A stretch of DNA of 64,000 nt from Prolixibacteraceae bacterium (GTDB lineage: Bacteria; Bacteroidota; Bacteroidia; Bacteroidales; Prolixibacteraceae). Below are positions 52,059 to 61,534 of this stretch, in pieces. The notes beneath the pieces were generated by a model. That model saw only the letters and a program-made list of their open reading frames with translations. It ran no database searches and was not told where the DNA came from. Numbering within the stretch: position 1 is the stretch's first letter; every line of letters begins with the position of its first letter. Position numbers and translations under genes: made by a program. The DNA lies in contig DOAQ01000010.1 in NCBI GenBank assembly GCA_003506435.1, positions 117,028 through 181,027 on the forward strand, written 5' to 3'.

Positions 52059-52760
52059 ATGGCTTCGGTAAAGGTAATCCGCATTCCAGTCGGTTACGCC
52101 AATACATTTTTAGTGGCAAACGGTAACCGTTCGATCCTGATTGACACAGGACTGAAAAATCATGCAAGCTATATTTTGTCGAAACTGAAAAGATACGGAG
52201 TTGAACCCTCCGATGTAGCATTGATCATACAAACCCATACTCATTTCGACCACGCCGGAAATACTGCCGAACTGAAAGCCCTGACCGGCGCCCAGGTGAT
52301 GGTGCATGAAAAAGAAGCCAGTTGCCTCGCAAAGGGATACACCCGTATTCCCAACGGGGCCATTGCCTATACAAAATTTATTGCCTCACTGGGACGAAAG
52401 ATTTATCCGGGTCTCGCCGCCTACCAAGCTATTGAACCCGATGTTATTATTAACGAGAAATTCAGCCTTGCCGAATGGGATATCGATGGATACGTTTTAC
52501 CTACACCGGGACATACTGAAGGTTCAATTTCGGTGGTGCTCGAAAACCGGATGATCATTGCAGGCGATTGTTTTTTTCCGGTCTACCGGCATTCGGTATT
52601 CACTCCTTTCTGTAACGATGTCCCCCTGTTGATGAAAACATGGAAGCTCATTTTTGATCTAAATATTGATGAAATTTATGCCGGGCACGGACCAAAATTT
52701 CTCAGGGAACGCGGACTGAAATGTTACCAAACAAAACATGCAAGATTTAAACCGGTATAA
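52059..52760 (+). CDS. metallo-beta-lactamase-fold hydrolase
   Basis: A 233-residue MBL-fold protein starting at ATG 52059 (MASVKVIRIP). The zinc motif THTHFDHAG is near residues 58-66, with further metal-binding segments PGHTEGS and IIAGDCFF. The closing histidine region is YAGHGP. The fold covers thioesterases, lactonases, glyoxalase II and others; the substrate is unknown. There is no signal peptide. The gene is isolated, with the ROK terminator directly before its promoter. Confidence 0.88.
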   Translation: MASVKVIRIPVGYANTFLVANGNRSILIDTGLKNHASYILSKLKRYGVEPSDVALIIQTHTHFDHAGNTAELKALTGAQVMVHEKEASCLAKGYTRIPNGAIAYTKFIASLGRKIYPGLAAYQAIEPDVIINEKFSLAEWDIDGYVLPTPGHTEGSISVVLENRMIIAGDCFFPVYRHSVFTPFCNDVPLLMKTWKLIFDLNIDEIYAGHGPKFLRERGLKCYQTKHARFKPV

Positions 52761-52831
52761 ATGACATTTTTGCCACGACGTCAGTAATGGAACAGGATAT
52801 TGATATGCAATGATTTTTATACCGAATCCGG

Positions 52832-54799
52832 TTAATATTTCTCTACTGAAATAAACCGCGACAGGTTTCTCGACATCTCGATACGTTTGTAAAGCGACCG
52901 CATCACTTCCAGATACAATTCCTCTTTCAGCACCACATCTTCAATGCCGGCATCGATATTCGGATTGTCGTTTACTTCGATCAGATATACTTTATTATCG
53001 ATCATTTTCAGATCAACGCCGTACAAACCGTCACCCATTAATGAGGCGGCTTTTACCGCGGTTTTAACAACTTTCTCCGGAGCCGCTTCAATAGGCACTG
53101 TCTCAAAGTCGCCGGAATGGTCCTCCTCCCGTTTACCGTCCCAGTTGTAAATTTGCCAGTGGTTATCGGCCATGTAGTATTTACAGGCAAAAAGCGGTTT
53201 TTCGTCAAGTACGCCAATACGCCAGTCGTATTCCGAAGGAAGAAATTCCTGTACGATAATCAAATCCGACTTTTTCAGCAGACGGTTAACCGATATTTCC
53301 ATTTCTTCGGCATTATTCACTTTGGTCACTCCCAGCGAGAAAGCGCTGTCGGGCTGTTTCAGTACCAGCGGGTATTTGTAATATTTAAATTCCGAAGGTT
53401 TGTACATGCCTTTCCCGATAACCCAACTGACCGGGGTTGTTATCCGGTTCTGCTTCATGCGCTCGTTCAGAAAGATTTTGTTTGAGCAGCGCAGGATCGA
53501 CCAGGGGTCGTCAATCACCACCAGACCTTCGGCATACGCCATGCGCGAAAAATGATAGGTATGGTCGTTCACATTGGTTGTTTCACGAATAAACAGGGCA
53601 TCGAATTCACTCATCCGGTCGTAATCGTCTTTCCCTATAAATTCCGTATAGAAACCAACTTTTCGTGCAGCTTCCCTGAAATTCTCCAGCGCCTGTTTGT
53701 TCGACGGCGGATTTTTTTCTTCCGGGTTTACCAGTATTGCCAGGTCGTATTTGTAATTCTGGAAACGGGGTTTAAAAAATCGTTTCTTCGAGAAATAATG
53801 TTTTGCAAAGTCCTGAATCCGTTCAAAATCGTTTTTGTCGATTTTGTCGAGACTGAGGGGGGTGACCCGCTGAAGTACCCACCGGTCGGTATGGTTGAAA
53901 ATAACCTGAAGCAAAGGGGTTTCGAACAGGCTATACAGTTTTTGTCCCAGGTGACGGAAAGCAGGGTCGATAGTGTGCCCGAAATAAATATTGAAACTGA
54001 ACTGTGCCGGGTTGATTTTGCTCAGGGTGCTTTGCATCAGCTCGTCGATATCGCTGGCGATGGTGCGAATAATGGACACATTGCGGAAATCGCGGATGGT
54101 GGTGACATTCGGTATCGCGCGATGTTCGCGTGCCGACGCCATCAGCGATACATAATAACCGATACTCTGGTAACGATAGGTATTTGAAAGGTTGAAAATG
54201 CGAACGTTTTTTATTTCCTGAAATTCAGGGTCCGACAGGTATTTCTTTGATGAAATCACCCGCAGTCCCTCCACTTCGAGGGCCCATTGCTTGGGATTGT
54301 CGACCACAATAATATTGGAAATGGCTTTCTTTTCCTTTATCTGCGGAATCATCAGGTACATTCTGATGCCGTGTTCACCGGCCGTGTAATAATCCGTCAG
54401 CTCTTCCTCTGCAATAAATCCTTGTTGCCCGTACCAGTCAACCAATTTGCAGTCAGCCATCCGCGCTTCGAGCGAAATTCTTTCGAAACCTTTGACCTGA
54501 GCCTGTTCAATGCAATGGGCAACCAGCTTGCCCCCTATCCCCTGCCCCTGGAACTCGGGCAAAACAGCCAGAGAGAACAAACGCAGGGTATGCTGATAAA
54601 GAATTAGTACCATGGAACCAACCGGAATGGTTTTCCCCTCTGTCTGTATCTCGGCAATCCAAACCTGCTGGGTGGGACTGGTGAGACTGAGGCGCAGCGA
54701 ACGTCGGGAACTACGCTGGAAGTCAGGAAAACAAACCTGCTCCGTTTTTTCAAGGAAGGGTAAGTCGCTAATCCTTGAACTTCTGATATTTACAGACAT
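52832..54799 (-). CDS. GNAT acetyltransferase fused to RimK-like ATP-grasp ligase
   Basis: A 655-residue fusion. Residues 1-152 form a GNAT domain with the acetyl-CoA loop VLPEFQGQGIGGKLV. About 160-350 form the RimK-like ligase N-terminal (RLAN) domain. About 400-640 form the ATP-grasp domain with YPLVLKQPDSAFSLGVTKV, VQEFLPSEYDWRIGV and the metal-ligand VYLIEVNDNPNIDAG. The ligase part would add an amino acid or amine to a carboxylate, and the acetyltransferase may cap the product. In other genomes the RLAN type pairs with a glutamate-cysteine-ligase-like enzyme, which is not seen here. The substrates are unknown. Confidence 0.88.
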   Translation of the reverse strand: MSVNIRSSRISDLPFLEKTEQVCFPDFQRSSRRSLRLSLTSPTQQVWIAEIQTEGKTIPVGSMVLILYQHTLRLFSLAVLPEFQGQGIGGKLVAHCIEQAQVKGFERISLEARMADCKLVDWYGQQGFIAEEELTDYYTAGEHGIRMYLMIPQIKEKKAISNIIVVDNPKQWALEVEGLRVISSKKYLSDPEFQEIKNVRIFNLSNTYRYQSIGYYVSLMASAREHRAIPNVTTIRDFRNVSIIRTIASDIDELMQSTLSKINPAQFSFNIYFGHTIDPAFRHLGQKLYSLFETPLLQVIFNHTDRWVLQRVTPLSLDKIDKNDFERIQDFAKHYFSKKRFFKPRFQNYKYDLAILVNPEEKNPPSNKQALENFREAARKVGFYTEFIGKDDYDRMSEFDALFIRETTNVNDHTYHFSRMAYAEGLVVIDDPWSILRCSNKIFLNERMKQNRITTPVSWVIGKGMYKPSEFKYYKYPLVLKQPDSAFSLGVTKVNNAEEMEISVNRLLKKSDLIIVQEFLPSEYDWRIGVLDEKPLFACKYYMADNHWQIYNWDGKREEDHSGDFETVPIEAAPEKVVKTAVKAASLMGDGLYGVDLKMIDNKVYLIEVNDNPNIDAGIEDVVLKEELYLEVMRSLYKRIEMSRNLSRFISVEKY

Positions 54800-55008
54800 G
54801 TGTCATAAGTGATAAAGAAAGGACAAATATAATCGATTATCAAACCGGCAATCATTGTCATGTATACTTTTTGAAATTATTTTTTAAGGATTTGAGTGGA
54901 AAGTATTTACGAAAACGAAGCTTGATTAACGATGTGTTTTGGAATCAATTACAACAGAAAATTACTGACCGGACGATTTGGAGCCATCCGGTCAGTATCA
55001 TAAACAAA

Positions 55009-55728
55009 TTAACCTTCTGTAGTTTCTTCGCCGGTTTCCGTAATTTCCGTTTCCGATGGTTTCCCATCATACAGTTTATAAATGGCCATCCGTGCAGCAT
55101 CATCAATAAAGATAATTTTTGCCGCAGTATTAATCTTTACCAGTTTGTCCCAAATTGAATTGTATAAATCGATTCTTTGGCTGGTAACCAGTAACTGTTG
55201 TTTTTTCAACATTTCCTGTTGGTCGTCGGCTTCAGCAAGCAGTTCCGCCAGATGTTCTATTTCCTGAATTAATCTGGGAGGCATTCCCTGGGCTTCAAGT
55301 CCTGATTTAAATTGTTCGAGCGAAGCAGCTTTTGCTGCCTGTTTCAGAAGCGGGACCATCAGTTTCTCTGATTTTCTGGCTTTCAGATACTGGTACCTTC
55401 CAAAAGTATTATCAATCGCTTTTGTACTTCCAAACGAAGAATGTACAAAATAGATAAGTTTTTGATACACTTTCGCAGAGTCGTCGAGCAAACCGGTTAT
55501 TTTTTCTGTCGCCCGGTTAATTTCTGCCATGTGGCTGCTGCCGGAAAAATCCTCCAATGCTTCACGGGTTTCTGTTAACAATTCTTCACCCAATACGGAG
55601 GTAAAAGAAGGATCAAAGCTTGTAAACGAATTTAAATCTTGCATGTACAGAGGCTGAATGGACTGGGACTTGGCAATTACATCATTGAAGGAAATCCCAA
55701 ACTTACGAGGGGGTTCTTTTTTTCTCAT
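55009..55728 (-). CDS. hypothetical helical protein (239 aa), Bacteroidota type
   Basis: A 239-residue, mostly helical, soluble protein with an acidic C-terminal tail (ETEITETGEETTEG). I do not recognise a named domain. The middle FGRYQYLKARKSEKLMVPLL segment, the long helices and the lack of cysteines fit a structural or regulatory protein. It is the last gene before the CRISPR-Cas locus and is separated from it by a 754-bp non-coding region. No membrane segment or signal peptide is seen. A phage or mobile-element origin is possible but not shown. Confidence 0.7.
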   Translation of the reverse strand: MRKKEPPRKFGISFNDVIAKSQSIQPLYMQDLNSFTSFDPSFTSVLGEELLTETREALEDFSGSSHMAEINRATEKITGLLDDSAKVYQKLIYFVHSSFGSTKAIDNTFGRYQYLKARKSEKLMVPLLKQAAKAASLEQFKSGLEAQGMPPRLIQEIEHLAELLAEADDQQEMLKKQQLLVTSQRIDLYNSIWDKLVKINTAAKIIFIDDAARMAIYKLYDGKPSETEITETGEETTEG

Positions 55729-55919
55729 AGAGGTAAAAATTAAAGGTTAATATAAATTTATTCCAATTTACTTACAAAATATTTAATTGTCAATACTTGA
55801 ACATTAAAATTTAACAACATTGTTTGACTTTAGATGTATAAAGTATTGTCACCAACATAAAACGGAAGCTAAAACAACAGTACAGTCCTGCTAAGTCCAA
55901 ATATTATATTGCGGGGTCC

Positions 55920-56093
55920 CGGCAGTTTCCTGCAAACCATTTCCACAATCTTGCGGATTCCGGGCAGTTTCTTGCGATGCGTTTCCACCATCTTGCGAAT
56001 AATTTCCACCGTCTTGCAATGCCTTTCCACTGTCTTGCAGACAAATTCCACCGTCTTGCGAGCAAATTCCACTGTCTTGCAACCGGATTCCAC
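55920..56093. repeat. tandem repeat with exact 21-bp period, eight to nine units
   Basis: Units start at 55920, 55941, 55962, 55983, 56004, 56025, 56046, 56067 and (partial) 56088. Each has a conserved 14-nt part, consensus TTCCACCGTCTTGC or a GGCAGTTTCTTGC variant, then 7 variable nt. All three minus-strand frames are open through it, giving heptad pseudo-repeats (for example KTVE), so coding potential is an artefact of the period. It occupies part of the 754-bp non-coding stretch before cas9. Confidence 0.9.
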
Positions 56094-56360
56094 AGATGGA
56101 AGGAACATGCAAGGACGTATCCAAACGAACCGAACAGGAAATAGGGACAAAAAAGAAAAATGAATGACCGTACAAAAAAATAATATTGCCTGTTATCTGC
56201 TTGAATATGAACAAAAGATTGCATAACTTGTAGGGGTGTAAATTTTCCGGTCTGAATGCAAATAAATAAAGCTGATATACATTTAAAAAGGACTGTTCAA
56301 AGGCAGATAGTGACTGCCAAGACCTTACGGAGAAACATTTATATGTCTGCGGTCTGGAAA

Positions 56361-56438
56361 TTAAGAAAGCGACCCGTTAAGGCCGCTTTAAATGTTTTCA
56401 CAACGGAATAATCCTTATTGTGATTTGCTTTCAAAATT
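56361..56438 (-). ncRNA. tracrRNA of the type II-C system
   Basis: On the plus strand TTGTGATTTGCTTTCAAA (56418-56435) is identical to the reverse complement of the CRISPR repeat end, so the minus-strand RNA carries the anti-repeat at its 5' end. An AAGGATTATTCC nexus-like hairpin (about 56404-56416) follows. The terminator-like stem AAAGCGGCC/GGTCGCTTT (56366-56389) ends the RNA with TTCTT. The minus-strand TATCTTTA (56445-56452) is a near-consensus -7 element that places the start near 56438. The length is about 78 nt. Confidence 0.88.
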
Positions 56439-56444
56439 GTAGTT

Positions 56445-56452
56445 TAAAGATA
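56445..56452 (-). promoter_or_regulatory. -7 element TATCTTTA for tracrRNA
   Basis: A one-mismatch TAnnTTTG on the minus strand. A TTTG lies 22 nt upstream. The same octamer occurs in every CRISPR repeat in the same direction. Confidence 0.6.
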
Positions 56453-56482
56453 AACAGATTAGATAATAAAAAACCAAATGAT

Positions 56483-59400
56483 ATGAAAAAAATTTTAGGA
56501 TTGGATTTAGGAACCAATAGCATTGGTTGGGCACTGGTGGAGATTGACCACGAAAAAAGAATCGTAAGAATTTTAGGGCTTGGGTCCCGTATTTTAAACA
56601 TGGATTCCTCTGAGATAGCAAAGTTTGAAAGCGGAGCTAAACTTTCAAGTGCTGCCGCACAAAGAACAGAGAGACGTACACCTCGAAAATTAAACGAACG
56701 ATACCTTTTAAGAAGAGATAGACTACACTGTGTGCTGAACCTATTGAATACTTTGCCTCCGCATTATAAACTTTCAATTGAGTTTGAAAATGAAAAAGGA
56801 AAACGAAGTGGAAAGTTTAAAAGTGGTACAGAAGAAAAGTTTGCCTACAGTAAAGATGAGAATGGGAAAGATCATTTCCTTTTTATGAATGCCTATGAAA
56901 AAATGGAAGCTGATTTTAAACTACGTCACCCGGAACTATTTTATCAAAAGAGAAATGGCAACATAACAAAAATACCATACGATTGGACACTATATTATTT
57001 AAGGCATAAAGCTGTAACCGACCCCAGTTTTGAATTAACAAAAGAGCAATTGGCTTGGATAACATTAAGTTTCAACCAGAAACGAGGCTATGAAAAAGTT
57101 ATTGGACAGGATGAGAAAGTACAAAAAGAGGGAGAAAGATCAGATACTTTTATTGGCAAAGTTAAAAGTGTTCAAAAACTTCAAGAGAAAGATATTTATG
57201 AAATAGTACTCTCGGATATTAATAATGAAGCACTTGAATTATTTCGCTACAAAGAAGAATCCACAATTCCCATTACAGAGATCGGTGATTTGAAAGAAAT
57301 TGAAAGGGTTTCGAAATTCAATGATACCGGTGAGATCGATAACTCTAAAACAGAATACATAGTCAACGAGATTAGAGAATTACTCATTACCAACGTCCAA
57401 AATACTTGGCAAAAAAGAAAAGAGAATTTTGTTTTCGAGATAGAATTAGAAACAGGCTGGATTAAGGAACAGCAGAGTCGATTCACTCCTAAGTGGAAAG
57501 ATACCAAGAGAGATTTCATTATAAAGACAAAGTATGATGAACAAGGGGATCGAATATTAAAAGGTGCAGACAAAGGGCGAAATATTGGGATACCTAAAGA
57601 AGAGGATTGGACATTGATGAAGCTAAAAACAGAAACTTCGATAACCAATTTCAACACAAAGAATAATACAGTAGGAATAGCTTCTTTTGTCTATTACAAT
57701 CTATTGCAAAATCCGAGACAGAGAATCAAAGGTGATTTAGTAACAGTTATTGAACGTGATTATTACAGAGAAGAATTGGATAGAATATTTGTAAATCAAG
57801 AAAAGTTTCATCCTGAATTAAAAAACAGAATACTGTATGAACAGGCAATAAAACTATTGTATCCAAACAATATTAATCATCAAAAGACAATCAAAGAGTT
57901 AGATTTTAATTATCTGATTAAAGAAGACATTTTGATGTATCAACGTGATTTGAAATCCAAAAAATCTTTAATTGCCGATTGTGTATATGAAAAAAGGAGG
58001 TACAGAAACGGAGAAACTCATGAAATGGTAGATGTTCCAATTAAGGCAATCCATAAATTCAATCCATTATTTCAGGAGTTCAGACTTTGGCAGTTTGTTA
58101 AGCGACTCAAAATATTGAAGAAACAGGACGTTGTGAACAACGAGACAAAATTAAACATTGATGTAACATCCCAATATCTTAATTCTATAGAAATCAAAGA
58201 AAAACTGTTTGACTATCTCAATGATAAGGACTTTGTTACAGAGAAAAATATTCTTGATTTTTTGAGCAAAACGTACAATGATAAAACAATTAAGTCCGAA
58301 AACTACAAATGGAATTTAGCTTCAGAGAAAGAACCCTGTAATACCACAAGACATGAGTTTATATTAAGGACTAAACGTGTTAATGGCTTTGATTATAAGT
58401 CATTCTTGTCCAGTGAAACGGAGTATAAACTATGGCATTTCTTCTATTCGGTAAAGAGAAAAGAAGAATTTTACAAAGGATTAAATAGTTTATTCAGTCA
58501 AATATTGGAGAAATCAGGACTATCTAAAGATTATCTGCCCGAATTAGTGAGAAACTTTAGCTCTTTTGGAGGCTATCCAAATGATTACGGAACTTATTCT
58601 GAAAAAGCAATAAAAAAATTACTTCCGTTCTTACGATTGGGAAAATACTGGGATGCAAAAGAAGTTGAGAACAATCTAAAAAAAGATTTACCAGATGAAA
58701 TAAGTAAAAAGGTAATAGATAAAGAAAGTATTAATGGAGAGATAAATGATTTCCAGGGTTTATGGGTTTCAAGTGCTTGCTATCTTGTATATGGCAGGTA
58801 TTCAGAAGTTGGGGAAGTTGAATTTTGGAATTCACCTTATGATATTGAAAAGTATTTACAGAATGAATTCAAACAGCACTCATTGAATAATCCCGTTGTT
58901 GAGAAAGTGCTTGTTGAGACTCTTCACTTAGTAAAAGATGTATGGAAATACTATGGTGAAAAGTTGAGTGAAGATGAAAAAGGGAATCCTGTTTATGCCA
59001 AATTGTTTGATAAAATTCACATTGAGCTTGGTCGTGAGATGAAGAAAAACAACAAACAAAAAGAGAAGGATGATAAGCAAAACAAGGAAAACCGAAAAGC
59101 GAACGAACGTATTATTGAAATTCTTAAAGAACTGAAAAAAGAAAATACTTCACTTGAAGTTAAATCCCCTTTCCAACAAGAAAAACTCCGCATTTTAGAG
59201 GAAGGATTACTATCGTCTATTGAGTTTGACAAGGATACTACGGAGTATAATCTGCCAGAAGGGAAAATTTCAAAAAAACAAATTAAAGAAATAACCACAA
59301 AAGAGATATCGAAAGTAAGTAGAAGTGATTTTGAACGGTACAAGCTTTGGCTAGACCAAAGATACCAATCTCCATATACAGGTCAGATCATTAAATTATC

Positions 59401-61534
59401 AGATTTATTCGATAGAAAAAAATATGAAATTGAACATATCTTCCCGCAAGAGAGAATTACTTTAAATGCGTTGTCAAACAAAGTAATCTGTGAAACTGAG
59501 ATCAACAAGATTAAAGGATCAAATACTGGTTATGGATTCATTATAGGTGCAAATGAAAGAGAAATATTTTGTGCTGCACATAATGAGAAGATTAAAATTC
59601 TCAGTGTGGATCGATATGAGCAACTAGTCACTCAAAATTTCATTGATAAGAAACGAGAAATTCTTTTAAGCAAAGATATTCCTGGTGATTTCACGAATAG
59701 TCAGAAAGTTAACATGCAATATATTTCTAAAATGGCTATGAAGCTTTTGAGTAATGTTGTAAGGGATCAGGATGATGATTCTTATCGTTCGAAAAACGTT
59801 TTAGCAACAAATGGAACAATAACTTCAGAACTGAAAAGACATTGGAAACTAAACGAAGCCTGGAATGAATTAACTTCTCCAAGATTTAAAAGGCTGAACG
59901 AATTAACAAACTCGAATCTCTTTGGTGATTATCGAAAAATAAATGGGCATGATGTGTTTGTGAATGATGTTCCCGAAGCAACTAAGAAAGATTTTGATCC
60001 CAAAAGAATTGACCATCGGCACCATGCTATGGATGCTTTAGTAATTGCTTCGACAACAGAAGAACATGTACAATATCTTAATAATATTTCTTCACAAGAG
60101 GAAAATGATGAACAGAAACTGAAAACCCGAAAAGGCTTGAAATATATTTTGACCAATTCCCGTAGAGGTTTTAATGACGAGAAAGAATGGTATTTTCTAC
60201 CTCCTGCGCAAACAAAATCATCAGATGGAATTTCTGAATTTGAATACCATTATAAAGAGGTTAAAAGCAAAGTATTTAAAGATATTGCCAAAGAAGCTCT
60301 TGATAATACTGTTGCAAGTTTCAAACAAAAGAACCGGATTATCCGTCAACGCTGGAATAAGTATCTCAAGTATAATGAAAACGGACAGCTTGATATTCAC
60401 GAAGAAGAAAATCTAAAATTGAAAAAGAAATATAACGTCCGTCAGGCGTTGCATTTAGATACTTTTTATGGAAAAGTCAAGATTCAAAACAATGAAAAGA
60501 CCAATACGAATGTAGTCGAAGTTGACTTAGGAACTGCTATTAAAGATAACTATGATTTTTTTGAAACAGAGATTATTGATAGAATAAGAATTCTTCGTGA
60601 TCAAAAACAATCTAATAGCGAAATTATCAGTTTATTAAGCATTGAATATCCCAAAGTTAGGGTCTTTGCAAAATTTGTTGCCTCAAGATTTGGGAATGAA
60701 CTAACCTCTTTGGCTTCATCGGATATGATTCTTAAGGCAATAGAATCAATTACTGATACAGGTATTCAGAAAATTCTTTTAAACCATCTCGAAAACTATA
60801 AAGAAAAAATAGATGAAGAGGGAAAGGAAATTGCTCCGCAGACTTTGGCTTTTTCACCTGAAGGAATAAAAGAATTAAATCAGAACATTAAATCATTAAA
60901 CAATGGTAAATCTCATCAACCAATTTATAAAGTAAGGATGGCTGATGCGATGGGGAAAAGGTTCTTTCCAGTTTCAGAAGAACTAGCTAAATCTTCGAAA
61001 TACGTTGCAACTGCTGGTGATAGCAATGCTTTTTGTGGGATATATGAAAATGGTAAAATGAGAAAATACTATGTGCCAACATTAAGAGAGTCTCTTATAA
61101 ATTTAAAAGAGGGCTATGATCCTTGCCCACAGAAACATCCTGAAGATACAGACTACTCGTTGTTATTTGTGCTTAACCCCAATGATTTAGTTTATGTTCC
61201 GACAATAGAGGAGTCAGAAAGGCCCAAATTAGTTGACTTCAATAATTTAAACTCAGAACAAATGACACGAATATATAAATTCAGAGATGGCAGTATTAAT
61301 AAACATGGAGGTGTTCAATATAATTTTATGCCATCTAATTGGGCTACAATGATTTTTAAGAGTACAAAAGAACTGGAAAAGATAAAAATGAGTAATGAAT
61401 CCGAATTAAAGGGTGAAATTACGTTGACTACAGATAAAGATAAATCGCAGAATTCGTTAGAAGGAAATCAGATTCGTTCTATTTGTTGGAAACTAAAAGT
61501 AGATAGATTAGGAAATATTTCAAGAATAAATTAA
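56483..61534 (+). CDS. cas9: type II-C Cas9 endonuclease, very large
   Basis: A 1683-residue RNA-guided DNA endonuclease. I start it at ATG 56483, giving MKKILGLDLGTNSIGWAL with RuvC-I D8; the frame to 56420 would overlap tracrRNA. An Arg-rich bridge helix (RTPRKLNERYLLRRDRL) follows, then a long recognition lobe. RuvC-II is IELGREM with E848. HNH has YEIEHIFPQ with H985 and NKVICETEINKIKGS. RuvC-III has HHAMDALV with H1181 and D1184. All catalytic residues are present. About 500 residues follow for the PAM-interacting part. II-C Cas9 proteins are usually 1000-1450 residues, so this is oversized. Base composition is much more AT-rich than the next genes. Confidence 0.97.
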   Translation: MKKILGLDLGTNSIGWALVEIDHEKRIVRILGLGSRILNMDSSEIAKFESGAKLSSAAAQRTERRTPRKLNERYLLRRDRLHCVLNLLNTLPPHYKLSIEFENEKGKRSGKFKSGTEEKFAYSKDENGKDHFLFMNAYEKMEADFKLRHPELFYQKRNGNITKIPYDWTLYYLRHKAVTDPSFELTKEQLAWITLSFNQKRGYEKVIGQDEKVQKEGERSDTFIGKVKSVQKLQEKDIYEIVLSDINNEALELFRYKEESTIPITEIGDLKEIERVSKFNDTGEIDNSKTEYIVNEIRELLITNVQNTWQKRKENFVFEIELETGWIKEQQSRFTPKWKDTKRDFIIKTKYDEQGDRILKGADKGRNIGIPKEEDWTLMKLKTETSITNFNTKNNTVGIASFVYYNLLQNPRQRIKGDLVTVIERDYYREELDRIFVNQEKFHPELKNRILYEQAIKLLYPNNINHQKTIKELDFNYLIKEDILMYQRDLKSKKSLIADCVYEKRRYRNGETHEMVDVPIKAIHKFNPLFQEFRLWQFVKRLKILKKQDVVNNETKLNIDVTSQYLNSIEIKEKLFDYLNDKDFVTEKNILDFLSKTYNDKTIKSENYKWNLASEKEPCNTTRHEFILRTKRVNGFDYKSFLSSETEYKLWHFFYSVKRKEEFYKGLNSLFSQILEKSGLSKDYLPELVRNFSSFGGYPNDYGTYSEKAIKKLLPFLRLGKYWDAKEVENNLKKDLPDEISKKVIDKESINGEINDFQGLWVSSACYLVYGRYSEVGEVEFWNSPYDIEKYLQNEFKQHSLNNPVVEKVLVETLHLVKDVWKYYGEKLSEDEKGNPVYAKLFDKIHIELGREMKKNNKQKEKDDKQNKENRKANERIIEILKELKKENTSLEVKSPFQQEKLRILEEGLLSSIEFDKDTTEYNLPEGKISKKQIKEITTKEISKVSRSDFERYKLWLDQRYQSPYTGQIIKLSDLFDRKKYEIEHIFPQERITLNALSNKVICETEINKIKGSNTGYGFIIGANEREIFCAAHNEKIKILSVDRYEQLVTQNFIDKKREILLSKDIPGDFTNSQKVNMQYISKMAMKLLSNVVRDQDDDSYRSKNVLATNGTITSELKRHWKLNEAWNELTSPRFKRLNELTNSNLFGDYRKINGHDVFVNDVPEATKKDFDPKRIDHRHHAMDALVIASTTEEHVQYLNNISSQEENDEQKLKTRKGLKYILTNSRRGFNDEKEWYFLPPAQTKSSDGISEFEYHYKEVKSKVFKDIAKEALDNTVASFKQKNRIIRQRWNKYLKYNENGQLDIHEEENLKLKKKYNVRQALHLDTFYGKVKIQNNEKTNTNVVEVDLGTAIKDNYDFFETEIIDRIRILRDQKQSNSEIISLLSIEYPKVRVFAKFVASRFGNELTSLASSDMILKAIESITDTGIQKILLNHLENYKEKIDEEGKEIAPQTLAFSPEGIKELNQNIKSLNNGKSHQPIYKVRMADAMGKRFFPVSEELAKSSKYVATAGDSNAFCGIYENGKMRKYYVPTLRESLINLKEGYDPCPQKHPEDTDYSLLFVLNPNDLVYVPTIEESERPKLVDFNNLNSEQMTRIYKFRDGSINKHGGVQYNFMPSNWATMIFKSTKELEKIKMSNESELKGEITLTTDKDKSQNSLEGNQIRSICWKLKVDRLGNISRIN

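Noticed and set aside
55869..56150. Minus-strand open frame with KTVE-type heptad repeats (93 aa), plus two more open frames over the same DNA
   Set aside because: All three minus-strand frames are open because the DNA repeats with a 21-bp period. There is no start region, signal or promoter, so I treat it as a DNA repeat, not a protein.
56420..56482. Extended N-terminus of cas9 (21 extra residues)
   Set aside because: It would overlap the tracrRNA anti-repeat, and the family start MKKILGLDLGTNSIG begins at 56483.
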